Of a stretch of 64,000 bases of DNA, positions 34,951 through 42,796 are shown in pieces. Source of the DNA: Sphingomonas naasensis. Its GTDB lineage: Bacteria > Pseudomonadota > Alphaproteobacteria > Sphingomonadales > Sphingomonadaceae. The stretch covers positions 1 to 64,000 of the forward strand of contig NZ_SRXU01000009.1 of assembly GCF_004792695.1 (NCBI RefSeq), in the 5' to 3' direction. The notes below the pieces were generated by a model. That model did no database searches, was not told the DNA's origin, and saw only the letters and a program-made list of their open reading frames with translations. Position 1 is the first letter of the stretch, and the number at the start of each line of letters is the position of its first letter. Position numbers and translations under genes: made by a program.

Positions 34951-36150
34951 TCAGCGCAAGGCCGCGCAGGCGGTCTGGATGCGCTCGCACGCTTCGCGCA
35001 GCAGATCGTCCGACGTCGCGTAGCTGATCCGCAGCGCCGGCGAGAAGCCGAATGCCGCGCCGTGCACCGCTGCGACGCGGGCATCGTCGAGCAGATAGCC
35101 GACCATCTCCTCGTCATTGGTGATCTTGAGACCCTTGGGCGTGGTCTTGCCGATCAGCCCCGAAAACTCGGGATAGACGTAGAAGGCGCCCTCGGGCCGC
35201 GGGCAGGTCATGCCGTTGATCTGGTTGAGCATCGACACGACGAGATCGCGGCGCCCCTGGAACGCCGTGACGCGCTCCTTGAGGAAGCTCTGGTCTCCGT
35301 TGAGCGCGGCGACCGAAGCCGCCTGCGAGATGCTGCACGGGTTCGAGGTCGACTGGGACTGGAGCTTGCCCATCGCCTTGATCAGCCAGGCGGGCCCGCC
35401 CGCGTAGCCGATCCGCCAACCGGTCATCGCATAGGCCTTGGACACGCCATTGGCGGTGAGCGTGCGATCGAACAGCGACGGGCAGACCTGCGCGATCGTC
35501 GCGAACTCGAAGCCGTCGTAGAGGATGTGCTCGTACATGTCGTCGGCATAGATCAGCACATGCGGGTGCTTCTCGAGCACTTCGCCGAGCGCCTTCAATT
35601 CGGCGGTGGTGTAGGCGGCGCCGGTCGGGTTCGACGGCGAGTTGAGCACGACCCATTTGGTCTTTGCGGTGATCGCCGCCTCGAGCTGGTCGGGGCGGAT
35701 CTTGTAGTTCTGGTCGGCGCCCGCCGCGATGAACACCGGCTTGCCCCCGGCGAACTCGACCACGTCGGGATAGCTCACCCAATAGGGCGCGGGGATGACG
35801 ACCTCGTCGCCGGCGTCGATCGTCGCGCAAAAGGCATTGAACAGCGTGTGCTTGCCGCCCGAGTTCACGCTGATCTGGTTCTCGGCATAGGTCAGGCCGT
35901 TGTCGCGCGCATATTTGGCGACGATCGCCTGCTTGAGCTCGGGGGTGCCGTCGACATTGGTATATTTGGTCTTGCCCGCGCGGATCGCCTCGATCGCCGC
36001 TTCCTTGACGAAATCGGGGGTGTCGAAATCGGGCTCGCCGGCGCCGAGGCCGATCACGTCGATCCCCTGCCGCTTCAGCTCGAACACGCGGCTCGTCATC
36101 GCGAGCGTCGCCGAGGGCTGGATGCGCTGGAGCGCGGCGGAGGTCTGCAT
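34951..36150 (-). CDS. aatA: Aspartate aminotransferase (class I, PLP)
   Basis: 399 residues from ATG 36148-36150. Motifs: LGAGEPDFDTPDFV near the N-terminus, KTKYTNVDGTPELK, VVLNSPSNPTGAAY, YADDMYEHILYDG and the PLP lysine in NGVSKAYAMTGWRIGY, then the substrate Arg in ALRISYATS. Typical subgroup I-gamma enzyme of alphaproteobacteria, linking oxaloacetate and glutamate to aspartate; some also accept prephenate. Confidence 0.94.
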   Translation of the reverse strand: MQTSAALQRIQPSATLAMTSRVFELKRQGIDVIGLGAGEPDFDTPDFVKEAAIEAIRAGKTKYTNVDGTPELKQAIVAKYARDNGLTYAENQISVNSGGKHTLFNAFCATIDAGDEVVIPAPYWVSYPDVVEFAGGKPVFIAAGADQNYKIRPDQLEAAITAKTKWVVLNSPSNPTGAAYTTAELKALGEVLEKHPHVLIYADDMYEHILYDGFEFATIAQVCPSLFDRTLTANGVSKAYAMTGWRIGYAGGPAWLIKAMGKLQSQSTSNPCSISQAASVAALNGDQSFLKERVTAFQGRRDLVVSMLNQINGMTCPRPEGAFYVYPEFSGLIGKTTPKGLKITNDEEMVGYLLDDARVAAVHGAAFGFSPALRISYATSDDLLREACERIQTACAALR

Positions 36151-36184
36151 GGGTCCTGGCCTTTCCGGGAGGGAATGGCCGCGC

Positions 36185-37951
36185 CTATAGGGCGCCGTCC
36201 GCGCGTTCCGCAACTGTAACGGCGGATACGAGTCCACGCAGCGCATTGCCGAGCAGAAAACCCTCGGCAAGATCCTCGGGCCGAAGGTCGCGCTCGATCG
36301 CCCGGCCGCTGGCGATCAGATCGGCGCGCAGCACGCCCGGCAGCAGCCCGCGGCCGAGCGGCGGCGTGAGCAGCACCGCGCCGCGCTCGACGAAGATATT
36401 GGTGAAGCTGCCCTCGGTGAGGAAGCCCTCCTCGTCGGTGAACAGGACCTCCCACGCCCCCGAAGCGGAGCGCGCGCGATCATAGAAGCCGCGCCGGCTG
36501 GTCTTGTGCGCGAGGCGAAAGTCGTCCGGCGCGACTTTGCGGGATGTGATCGCCGCCTCCACCGGCTGGGCGGGCGGATCGGGCAGCGGGCTGATCCCGA
36601 TCGAAATCGCCCCCGACGGGCCGAGCAGCAGCCGCACCTTCGACGCGCCCCGCAGCCGGAAGGTCGCGGCCTGGAGCTCGTTGCGCACCGAATGGCGATC
36701 GAACGCGAAGCCGAAGGTCTCGGCGCTGTGCTTCATCCGGGTAAGATGGCGCTCGAGCAGCGGAATGCCGTCCATCGGATCGAAGCGCATCGTCTCGATC
36801 AGGTCGAACACGCGCTCACCCGCCGTCACGAAGGCGCCCTTGGCGAGGCATTCCTGCCATTCCTGCTCCGGGTCCGAATCGGCAACCACGCCCGACCCTA
36901 GCCCCAAAAGCGCGGTCGAGTCGCCCCTTGCGAGCGACAGGGTGCGGATCGCGACGTTGAACATCGCGTCGCCGGTCGCATCGAGCCGGCCGATCGCACC
37001 GGTATAGAGGCCGCGCGGCGCATCCTCGGTCTCCGCGATGACCGCCATCGCGCGCAGCTTGGGCGCCCCGGTGATCGAGCCGCAGGGGAAGAGCGCGGCC
37101 AGCGCGTCGATCGCATCATGGTCCGCGGCGATCCCGGCGCGGATCTCGGACACCATCTGATGGACGGTGGGGTAATGCTCGACATGGAAGAGCCGGGGCA
37201 CCGCGACGCTGCCCGGGCGCGCGACGCGGCTGAGATCGTTGCGCAGCAGATCGACGATCATCAGATTCTCGGCGCGCTGCTTGGGATCCTCCCGCAGCGC
37301 CTCGGCAAGCGCGGCGTCGCGCGCCGGATCGGCATCGCGCACCGCCGTGCCCTTCATCGGCCGCGCCGAGAGCATGCCGCCCTCGAGCCCGAAGAACAGC
37401 TCGGGCGAGAAGGACAGCAGCCATTCCGCGCCGGTGGCGATCATCGCGCCATAGCCCGCCGCGGCGCGGGAACGCAGCAGCGCATAGACCCCAGCCGGCG
37501 ATCCCGCGGTCGCCACTTCGGCGCGGAAGGTGAGGTTGGCCTGATAAATGTCGCCCGCGGCGATCAGCTCGGCGACCTGCGCGAAGCGCTCGGCATAGAC
37601 ACGCTGCTCGATCAACGGCCGCGGGCGGCCCGCCCAGGCCCCGGCCGGATCGGGCAGCACCTCGTCGAGCGCGACCTCGCGATGCCCTTCGAACAGCCCG
37701 AACCACAGCAAGGGCCCCGGCGCGGCGAGATCCGCCAGCCTGGGCTCGAGCCCTGCGGCCGCCTCGTAGCGGAGATAGCCTGCCGCATCGAGGCCGCGGC
37801 CGCGCGCCGCGCGCAGCGCCGCGAGCGCCGGCCGGACCTGCCCGGGCGTATCGGCGCGGACGATCTCGACCGGATCGGCATAGAGCCGTGCCGGCGCGCC
37901 GCCGGGGCGGGCGTCGTCGAGCAGCACGAAAGGAGAGGAAGGCAGCGCCAT
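36185..37951 (-). CDS. pabB: Aminodeoxychorismate synthase component I fused to 4-amino-4-deoxychorismate lyase
   Basis: 588 residues in one frame. The PabB part (about 1-370) has GDIYQANLTFR, the chorismate-binding SARPMKGTAVRD, ENLMIVDLLRNDLSRV and FPCGSITGAPKLRAM. From about 380 a complete PabC-like class IV aminotransferase fold follows, with DLIETMRFDP, HLTRMKHSAETFGF, the TSRRGFYDRAR region and TEGSFTNIFVERG near its end. The fusion channels chorismate to p-aminobenzoate for folate. No glutamine amidotransferase (PabA) gene is next to it. Start ATG 37951; ATG 37963 adds four residues. Confidence 0.93.
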   Translation of the reverse strand: MALPSSPFVLLDDARPGGAPARLYADPVEIVRADTPGQVRPALAALRAARGRGLDAAGYLRYEAAAGLEPRLADLAAPGPLLWFGLFEGHREVALDEVLPDPAGAWAGRPRPLIEQRVYAERFAQVAELIAAGDIYQANLTFRAEVATAGSPAGVYALLRSRAAAGYGAMIATGAEWLLSFSPELFFGLEGGMLSARPMKGTAVRDADPARDAALAEALREDPKQRAENLMIVDLLRNDLSRVARPGSVAVPRLFHVEHYPTVHQMVSEIRAGIAADHDAIDALAALFPCGSITGAPKLRAMAVIAETEDAPRGLYTGAIGRLDATGDAMFNVAIRTLSLARGDSTALLGLGSGVVADSDPEQEWQECLAKGAFVTAGERVFDLIETMRFDPMDGIPLLERHLTRMKHSAETFGFAFDRHSVRNELQAATFRLRGASKVRLLLGPSGAISIGISPLPDPPAQPVEAAITSRKVAPDDFRLAHKTSRRGFYDRARSASGAWEVLFTDEEGFLTEGSFTNIFVERGAVLLTPPLGRGLLPGVLRADLIASGRAIERDLRPEDLAEGFLLGNALRGLVSAVTVAERADGAL

Positions 37952-38029
37952 CGCATGGCGCATGCCGCCGGCGGCGCGCCGCGGCAAGCCCATGTTGCTG
38001 CGGCTCGGCCGGCCGCCTATCTGCCGGCC

Positions 38030-38689
38030 ATGTCCAATCCCCCGATGCGCGTGGCGATCGTGCCGGTCACGCCGCTCCAGCAGAATTGCAGCCTGATCTG
38101 GTGCACGCGGACGATGCGCGGCGCCTTTGTCGATCCCGGCGGCGACCTCGACCGGCTGCGCGCGGCGGCGGCGCAGCATCAGGTGACGATCGAGAAGATC
38201 CTGATCACCCATGGCCATATCGACCATTGCGGGCTCGCCGGCGAGTTCGCCGCCGAGCTCGACGTCGGGATCGAGGGGCCGCACGAGGCCGATCGCTTCT
38301 GGATCGACCGGCTCGAGGAGGACGGGCGCAAATATGGCGTGCGCGGCGTGCCGTTCGAATCGGGGCGCTGGCTGGTCGACGGCGACCAGGTGGTCGTCGG
38401 CGATCTCACGCTCGACGTCTATCATTGCCCCGGCCACACGCCCGGCCATGTCGTCTTCCACCACGCGCCGTCGAAGCTGGCGATCGTCGGCGACGTGCTG
38501 TTCCAGGGATCGATCGGCCGCACCGATTTCCCGAAGGGCAACCATCAGGACCTGATCGACGCGATCACCGGCAAGCTCTGGCCGCTGGGCGGCGACACGG
38601 TATTCGTCCCCGGCCATGGCCAGCCGAGCAATTTCGCGCACGAGCGCCGGACCAATCCCTTCGTCGCCGATTCGGTGCTGGCCCGGTAG
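38030..38689 (+). CDS. MBL-fold metallo-hydrolase (glyoxalase II-like)
   Basis: 219 residues with the metallo-beta-lactamase motif THGHIDHCG, a second metal His in CPGHTPGHV, the bridging Asp in IVGDVLFQGSIGRTD and a late VPGHGQPSN. The subgroup without the extra C-terminal HAGH domain hydrolyses thioesters such as S-lactoylglutathione or persulfides in related proteins; exact substrate open. Divergent from the pabBC gene across 78 GC-rich bases. Confidence 0.92.
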   Translation: MSNPPMRVAIVPVTPLQQNCSLIWCTRTMRGAFVDPGGDLDRLRAAAAQHQVTIEKILITHGHIDHCGLAGEFAAELDVGIEGPHEADRFWIDRLEEDGRKYGVRGVPFESGRWLVDGDQVVVGDLTLDVYHCPGHTPGHVVFHHAPSKLAIVGDVLFQGSIGRTDFPKGNHQDLIDAITGKLWPLGGDTVFVPGHGQPSNFAHERRTNPFVADSVLAR

Positions 38690-38697
38690 GGCGCAGC

Positions 38698-39099
38698 TCA
38701 GCGCATCGGGTTGAGGCCGGTATAGCCGAGATAGACCGCATAGCCGGCGAGGCCGAGCATCGTCAGCATGGTGATCGCGATCCCGATCATCCGGCCGAGC
38801 CGCCACCCGTCCATCCCGAAGGCGTGGAGGATGCGGCTGATGATGAACAGGGCGGCGACGCCCCACAGCCACGCCTGGGTGCCGCGTGCGAGCTCGATCA
38901 GCGCGATCAGGATCAGCACCAGCGGCGCATATTCGGCAAAGTTGAGATGCGCGCGCATCCGCGCGATCATCCTGGGATTGCCGCCGTCGCCGACGAGAAT
39001 CTTCTCGGAGATGCGCAGCCGGCTGACGCGCAGCCCGAGCCAGAAGTTGAGCAATGCGGCGGCGCCCGCGGTGACCAGTGCGATGGGCAGGAAAAACAT
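38698..39099 (-). CDS. MAPEG family membrane protein
   Basis: 133 residues, four membrane segments. The N-terminal segment MFFLPIALVTAGAAALLNFW is followed by the glutathione-type loop with NPRMIARMRAHLNFAEYAPLVLILIALIE, the MAPEG family hallmark (RxxAHxNxxE). ATG 39097-39099 is preceded by AGGGGG. Relatives are membrane glutathione transferases and eicosanoid enzymes; the bacterial role is unknown. Confidence 0.9.
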   Translation of the reverse strand: MFFLPIALVTAGAAALLNFWLGLRVSRLRISEKILVGDGGNPRMIARMRAHLNFAEYAPLVLILIALIELARGTQAWLWGVAALFIISRILHAFGMDGWRLGRMIGIAITMLTMLGLAGYAVYLGYTGLNPMR

Positions 39100-39290
39100 G
39101 CGTGACCCCCTTTTGGATCGGTCGACCGTGGCACGCCCTTGCAACTCGGGCAAGAATCGGTATACGCGCGGCCTCGCTTCGTGACCTGCCCCGTTGGTCC
39201 GGCGGGCAGCCGGCCTAACCGTCGCTTGCCCGAACAAGGATGCGGGCGTATCGCGACCTGATTCACGTGTTTTCGAATAAAGGTGCCTGA

Positions 39291-39470
39291 ATGGCCGTTC
39301 CCAAGAGAAAGACCTCGCCGTCGCGGCGTGGCATGCGCCGGGCGCACGATGCGCTCACGGTCGATGCATTCCAGGAATGCCCGAACTGCGGCGAACTGAA
39401 GCGCCCGCACAACCTGTGCACGGCGTGCGGCCATTATAACGGCCGCGAAATCCTCTCCACCGAGGGCTGA
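39291..39470 (+). CDS. rpmF: 50S ribosomal protein L32
   Basis: 59 residues opening MAVPKRKTSPSRRGMRRAHD, with a CPNC...CTACG zinc knuckle of four cysteines. Standard L32 length and sequence. It begins the rpmF-plsX-fabH cluster seen in many bacteria. In the 190 bases upstream TTGCAA and TATACG, 16 bases apart, are a plausible promoter. Confidence 0.97.
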   Translation: MAVPKRKTSPSRRGMRRAHDALTVDAFQECPNCGELKRPHNLCTACGHYNGREILSTEG

Positions 39471-39499
39471 GCCACGCGCGCGACCCGGGGCATACCGGC

Positions 39500-40531
39500 A
39501 TGACCACTCCCATGCGAATCGCCGTCGACGCCATGGGCGGCGACGAAGGGATCGCGGTCATGCTCGCCGGCGTCGCACGCGCGCGTCGTCGCTTCGAGGG
39601 GATGGAATTCATCCTCGTCGGCGATGAGGCGCAGATCCGCGAGGGTCTGAAGAATCACCCGAATCTCACCGCCGCGTCGGAGATCGTCCACGCGGAAGGC
39701 GTCGTCGCGTCCGAGGAAAAGCCGAGCGCCGCGATTCGACGCGCCAAGACCACCTCGATGGGAATCGCCATCGATCAGGTGAAGAAAGGCCGCGCCGGCG
39801 CCGCTGTGTCTTCGGGCAATACCGGCGCGCTGATGGCGATGGCCAAGCTGTCGCTGCGCACCATGCCCGGCATCGACCGCCCCGCGCTCGCCGCGCTGAT
39901 TCCGACGCTCGGCGAGAACGACACGGTGATGCTCGATCTCGGCGCCAATACCGAGGTCGACGCGCAGAACCTCATCCAGTTCGCAGTGATGGGCGCCGCC
40001 TATGCGCGAATCGCGCTCGACCTCGAAAGCCCGCGTGTCGCCCTGCTCAACATCGGCACCGAGGAGATGAAGGGCACCGGCGAGATTCGCGAGGCCGCCG
40101 CCGAGCTGCGCGCCGCCAAGCATCTGCGGCTCGACTTCAAGGGCTTCATCGAAGGCAACCGGCTGTCGCGCGGCGATGTCGACGTGATCGTCTGCGATGG
40201 CTTCGCCGGCAACATCGCGCTCAAGACGATCGAGGGCACCGCGCGCTTCGTCGCGGATCTGCTCAAGCGCGCCTTTTCCAGCTCGACCCGCTCGAAGATC
40301 GGCTTCCTGATCTCGAAGCCGGCGACCGAGCTGCTGCGCACCCATCTCGATCCCAACAATCACAATGGCGCGATCTTCCTCGGGCTCAACGGCATCGTCG
40401 TGAAGAGCCATGGCAGCGCGAACGAACTCGGCGTAGACACCGCGATCGGTTTCGCGGCGAAGATGCTGCGCGACGATCTCAATCGGCGAATCGCCGAGGA
40501 TCTCGGGAATTTCGAGGCAAAGGCTGCGTGA
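39500..40531 (+). CDS. plsX: Phosphate acyltransferase PlsX
   Basis: 343 residues. Makes acyl-phosphate from acyl-ACP as the entry to phospholipid synthesis. Family marks: IAVDAMGGDEGI near the N-terminus, GAAVSSGNTGALMA, DLGANTEVDAQNL and CDGFAGNIALKTIEG, and at the end LGLNGIVVKSHGSAN. ATG 39512 (MRIAVDAMGG) is an alternative start. It overlaps fabH by four bases; with plsC at 2.6 kb the PlsX/Y/C route is represented twice in the window. Confidence 0.96.
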   Translation: MTTPMRIAVDAMGGDEGIAVMLAGVARARRRFEGMEFILVGDEAQIREGLKNHPNLTAASEIVHAEGVVASEEKPSAAIRRAKTTSMGIAIDQVKKGRAGAAVSSGNTGALMAMAKLSLRTMPGIDRPALAALIPTLGENDTVMLDLGANTEVDAQNLIQFAVMGAAYARIALDLESPRVALLNIGTEEMKGTGEIREAAAELRAAKHLRLDFKGFIEGNRLSRGDVDVIVCDGFAGNIALKTIEGTARFVADLLKRAFSSSTRSKIGFLISKPATELLRTHLDPNNHNGAIFLGLNGIVVKSHGSANELGVDTAIGFAAKMLRDDLNRRIAEDLGNFEAKAA

Positions 40532-41499
40532 CACTCCGTTCGGTGATTATCGGTACCGGCTCGTTCCTGCCGGCGAAGCGCGTTTCGAACGCGGAACTCG
40601 CCGAGCGCGTCGACACGTCGGACGAATGGATCGTCGAGCGCACCGGGATCCGCTTCCGCCACATCGCCGCTGACGACGAATCGACCAGCACGCTGGCCAC
40701 CGGCGCCGCGCGCGCCGCGCTCGAATCGGCGGGGATCGCAGCCTCGGCGATCGACCTGATCGTCCTCGCCACCGCGACTCCCGATCAGACCTTCCCGGCC
40801 AGCGCCACCCGGGTACAGACCGCGCTCGGCATCAACGACTGCGTCGCGTTCGACGTCGCCGCGGTGTGCTCGGGCTTTCTCTACGCGGTGCAGGTCGCCG
40901 ATTCGATGATCCGCGCCGGCGCGCACAAGCGTGCGCTCGTGATCGGTGCCGAGACCTTCAGCCGCATCCTCGACTGGGAAGACCGCGCGACCTGCGTGCT
41001 GTTCGGCGACGGCGCCGGCGCGATCGTCCTCGAGGCGCAGGAAAGCGACGAGACGAGCGGCCGCGGCATCCTAGCCACCCGCCTCCACGCCGATGGCCGC
41101 CACAACGACCTGCTCTATGTCGATGGCGGCCCCTCGACCACCGGCACCGTCGGCAAGCTGCGCATGAAGGGCCGCGAGGTGTTCCGCCACGCCGTGGTCA
41201 ATCTCGCCGCGGTGATGGAGGAATCGCTCGCCGCCGCGGGGATGCAGGCCGGTGAGGTCGATTGGGTGGTGCCCCACCAGGCCAATGCCCGAATCCTCGA
41301 CGCCACTGCGCGCAAGCTCGGGCTCGCCCCCGAAAAAGTCGTCGTGACCGTCGACGAGCATGCCAACACCTCGGCGGCTTCGGTGCCGCTCGCGCTCGAC
41401 ACCGCGGTTCGCGACGGGCGAATCAAGCAAGGCGACCTCATCGTTCTCGAGGCGATGGGTGGAGGATTTACCTGGGGTGCAGCGGTCGTACGTTTCTGA
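40528..41499 (+). CDS. fabH: 3-oxoacyl-ACP synthase III
   Basis: 323-residue thiolase-fold enzyme that joins acetyl-CoA to malonyl-ACP to start fatty acid synthesis. Catalytic triad in place: Cys114 (DVAAVCSGFLYA), His250 (VPHQANARI) and Asn280 (EHANTSAAS). Other marks: VDTSDEWIVERTGIRFRH and the terminal GGGFTWGAAVV. Coupled to plsX. Confidence 0.97.
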   Translation: MTLRSVIIGTGSFLPAKRVSNAELAERVDTSDEWIVERTGIRFRHIAADDESTSTLATGAARAALESAGIAASAIDLIVLATATPDQTFPASATRVQTALGINDCVAFDVAAVCSGFLYAVQVADSMIRAGAHKRALVIGAETFSRILDWEDRATCVLFGDGAGAIVLEAQESDETSGRGILATRLHADGRHNDLLYVDGGPSTTGTVGKLRMKGREVFRHAVVNLAAVMEESLAAAGMQAGEVDWVVPHQANARILDATARKLGLAPEKVVVTVDEHANTSAASVPLALDTAVRDGRIKQGDLIVLEAMGGGFTWGAAVVRF

Positions 41500-41548
41500 T
41501 ATGTGTCAGAACGATCGCCGAGTCGTTTCCATCCTGGAACGTTCGGGT

Positions 41549-41576
41549 TTGCGAGGCGAAGACAATCTGTTAGGGT
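41549..41576 (+). promoter_or_regulatory. Possible ihfA promoter
   Basis: TTGCGA and TAGGGT, 16 bases apart, in the 115-base gap between fabH and ihfA. Weak by sequence alone, but the gap is the longest on this strand in the cluster and suggests separate expression of ihfA-merR. Confidence 0.3.
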
Positions 41577-41614
41577 CGAGTTTCAACACAGGTTAACTTG
41601 GGGGACATGCGGAC

Positions 41615-41914
41615 ATGCCGGTTGCGGGCACGCTGACCAGGGCAGATTTGGCCGAATCGCTGCATCGCGAAGTCGGCCTGTCGCGCGCCGACGCCGCCCG
41701 CCTCGTCGAGCAGATCCTCCATCATATGTGCGAAGCGCTGTCGAACGGCGAGAACGTCAAGATCTCGGGCTTCGGCAGCTTCATCCTCCGCGACAAGGGC
41801 GAGCGCGTCGGGCGCAACCCCAAGACCGGCGTCGAAGTGCCGATCGCGCCGCGCCGGGTGCTCACCTTCAGGGCCAGCCAGATGATGCGCGATCGCATCG
41901 TGGCGGGCGGCTGA
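41615..41914 (+). CDS. ihfA: Integration host factor subunit alpha
   Basis: 99-residue HU/IHF fold: LTRADLAESLHREVGLSRADA helix pair, ISGFGSFILRDK beta-turn and the DNA-clasping arm GRNPKTGVEVPIAPRRVLTF. Bends DNA in recombination, replication and regulation. Located before a MerR-like gene, the same order as in many alphaproteobacteria. Confidence 0.95.
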   Translation: MPVAGTLTRADLAESLHREVGLSRADAARLVEQILHHMCEALSNGENVKISGFGSFILRDKGERVGRNPKTGVEVPIAPRRVLTFRASQMMRDRIVAGG

Positions 41915-41921
41915 TAGCGCA

Positions 41922-42263
41922 ATGCCTCCGGCGGAGAAGGCGGCAGGCGCCCTCCGCACGATTGGCGAACTCGCGCAGGAAATAGGCCGACCCCAACATA
42001 TATTGCGCTATTGGGAAACGCGTTTCCCGCAGCTGCGCCCGCTGACCCGGGCCGGCAATCGCCGCTATTATCGGCCCGATGACGTCGCGCTGGTGCGCCG
42101 CATCCACCACCTTCTCGCCGATGAGGGCTATACGATCCGCGGCGTCCAGAAGCTGCTTGCCGACGAGAAGGCGAGCAAGGCGACGAGCGCGAAATCGAGC
42201 GCGGAGGAGTTCCGCGCGATCCGCGCCGCGCTGGTCAAGGCGCTCGAAGAAGACGGCGGCTAG
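41922..42263 (+). CDS. MerR family transcriptional regulator
   Basis: 113 residues. The HTH unit (about 10-80) reads RTIGELAQEIGRPQHILRYWETRFPQLRP, then RYYRPDDVALVRRIHHLLADEGYTIRGVQ. No cysteine-rich effector tail, so it is not a metal sensor; this is the conserved small MerR downstream of ihfA. The stop overlaps the convergent sixA-like stop by four bases. Confidence 0.9.
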   Translation: MPPAEKAAGALRTIGELAQEIGRPQHILRYWETRFPQLRPLTRAGNRRYYRPDDVALVRRIHHLLADEGYTIRGVQKLLADEKASKATSAKSSAEEFRAIRAALVKALEEDGG

Positions 42264-42796
42264 GGCGTATCGGGTCCGAGGCTTGGATCGAGATCGCGCG
42301 GCCGCACGAAGCGCGTCAGCGTGCCCTTGCCGGCTTTCACGCCATCCCATGCGGCGGTCTCGAACGTCATCTCGGCCAGCGTCGCGGTCGGGAACTTGAT
42401 CTCGACTTCGTCGCGCAGCGCGGCGCCATCGGGGACCAGCAGCAGGACGAGCTCCTCGAGCCCGGGATTGTGCCCCGCCAGCAGCACATGCTCCGCGCCG
42501 ACGGGAAGATCATGGACGACGTCGAGCAAGGTGGCGGTCGAGGCGAGATAGATGCGCTGATCCCAGACCGGCGCGAGATCGTCCCCATAGCCCTGCCGGA
42601 CATGATCGAGCGTCTCGGCGACGCGCGTCGCCGGCGAGGCGACGACATGATCGAAGGCCAGCCCCAGCGCCTTCATGTGACGCCCGACCATCGCCGCGGC
42701 GCGCTGGCCCTTGGGATTCAACGGCCGATCGAAATCGCGGGCGACCGGATCGTCCCACCCCGATTTGGCGTGGCGCAGCAGCGTGAGCGTCTTCAT
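42260..42796 (-). CDS. SixA-like histidine phosphatase
   Basis: 178 residues of the histidine phosphatase superfamily: catalytic RHAKSGWDD at the N-terminus (Arg-His-Ala variant usual in SixA), FDRPLNPKGQRAA, ASPATRVAETLDHV and a second catalytic His in LLAGHNPGLEELVL. SixA relatives remove phosphate from phosphohistidine. The start overlaps the helicase stop by four bases, so they form one operon. Confidence 0.9.
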   Translation of the reverse strand: MKTLTLLRHAKSGWDDPVARDFDRPLNPKGQRAAAMVGRHMKALGLAFDHVVASPATRVAETLDHVRQGYGDDLAPVWDQRIYLASTATLLDVVHDLPVGAEHVLLAGHNPGLEELVLLLVPDGAALRDEVEIKFPTATLAEMTFETAAWDGVKAGKGTLTRFVRPRDLDPSLGPDTP

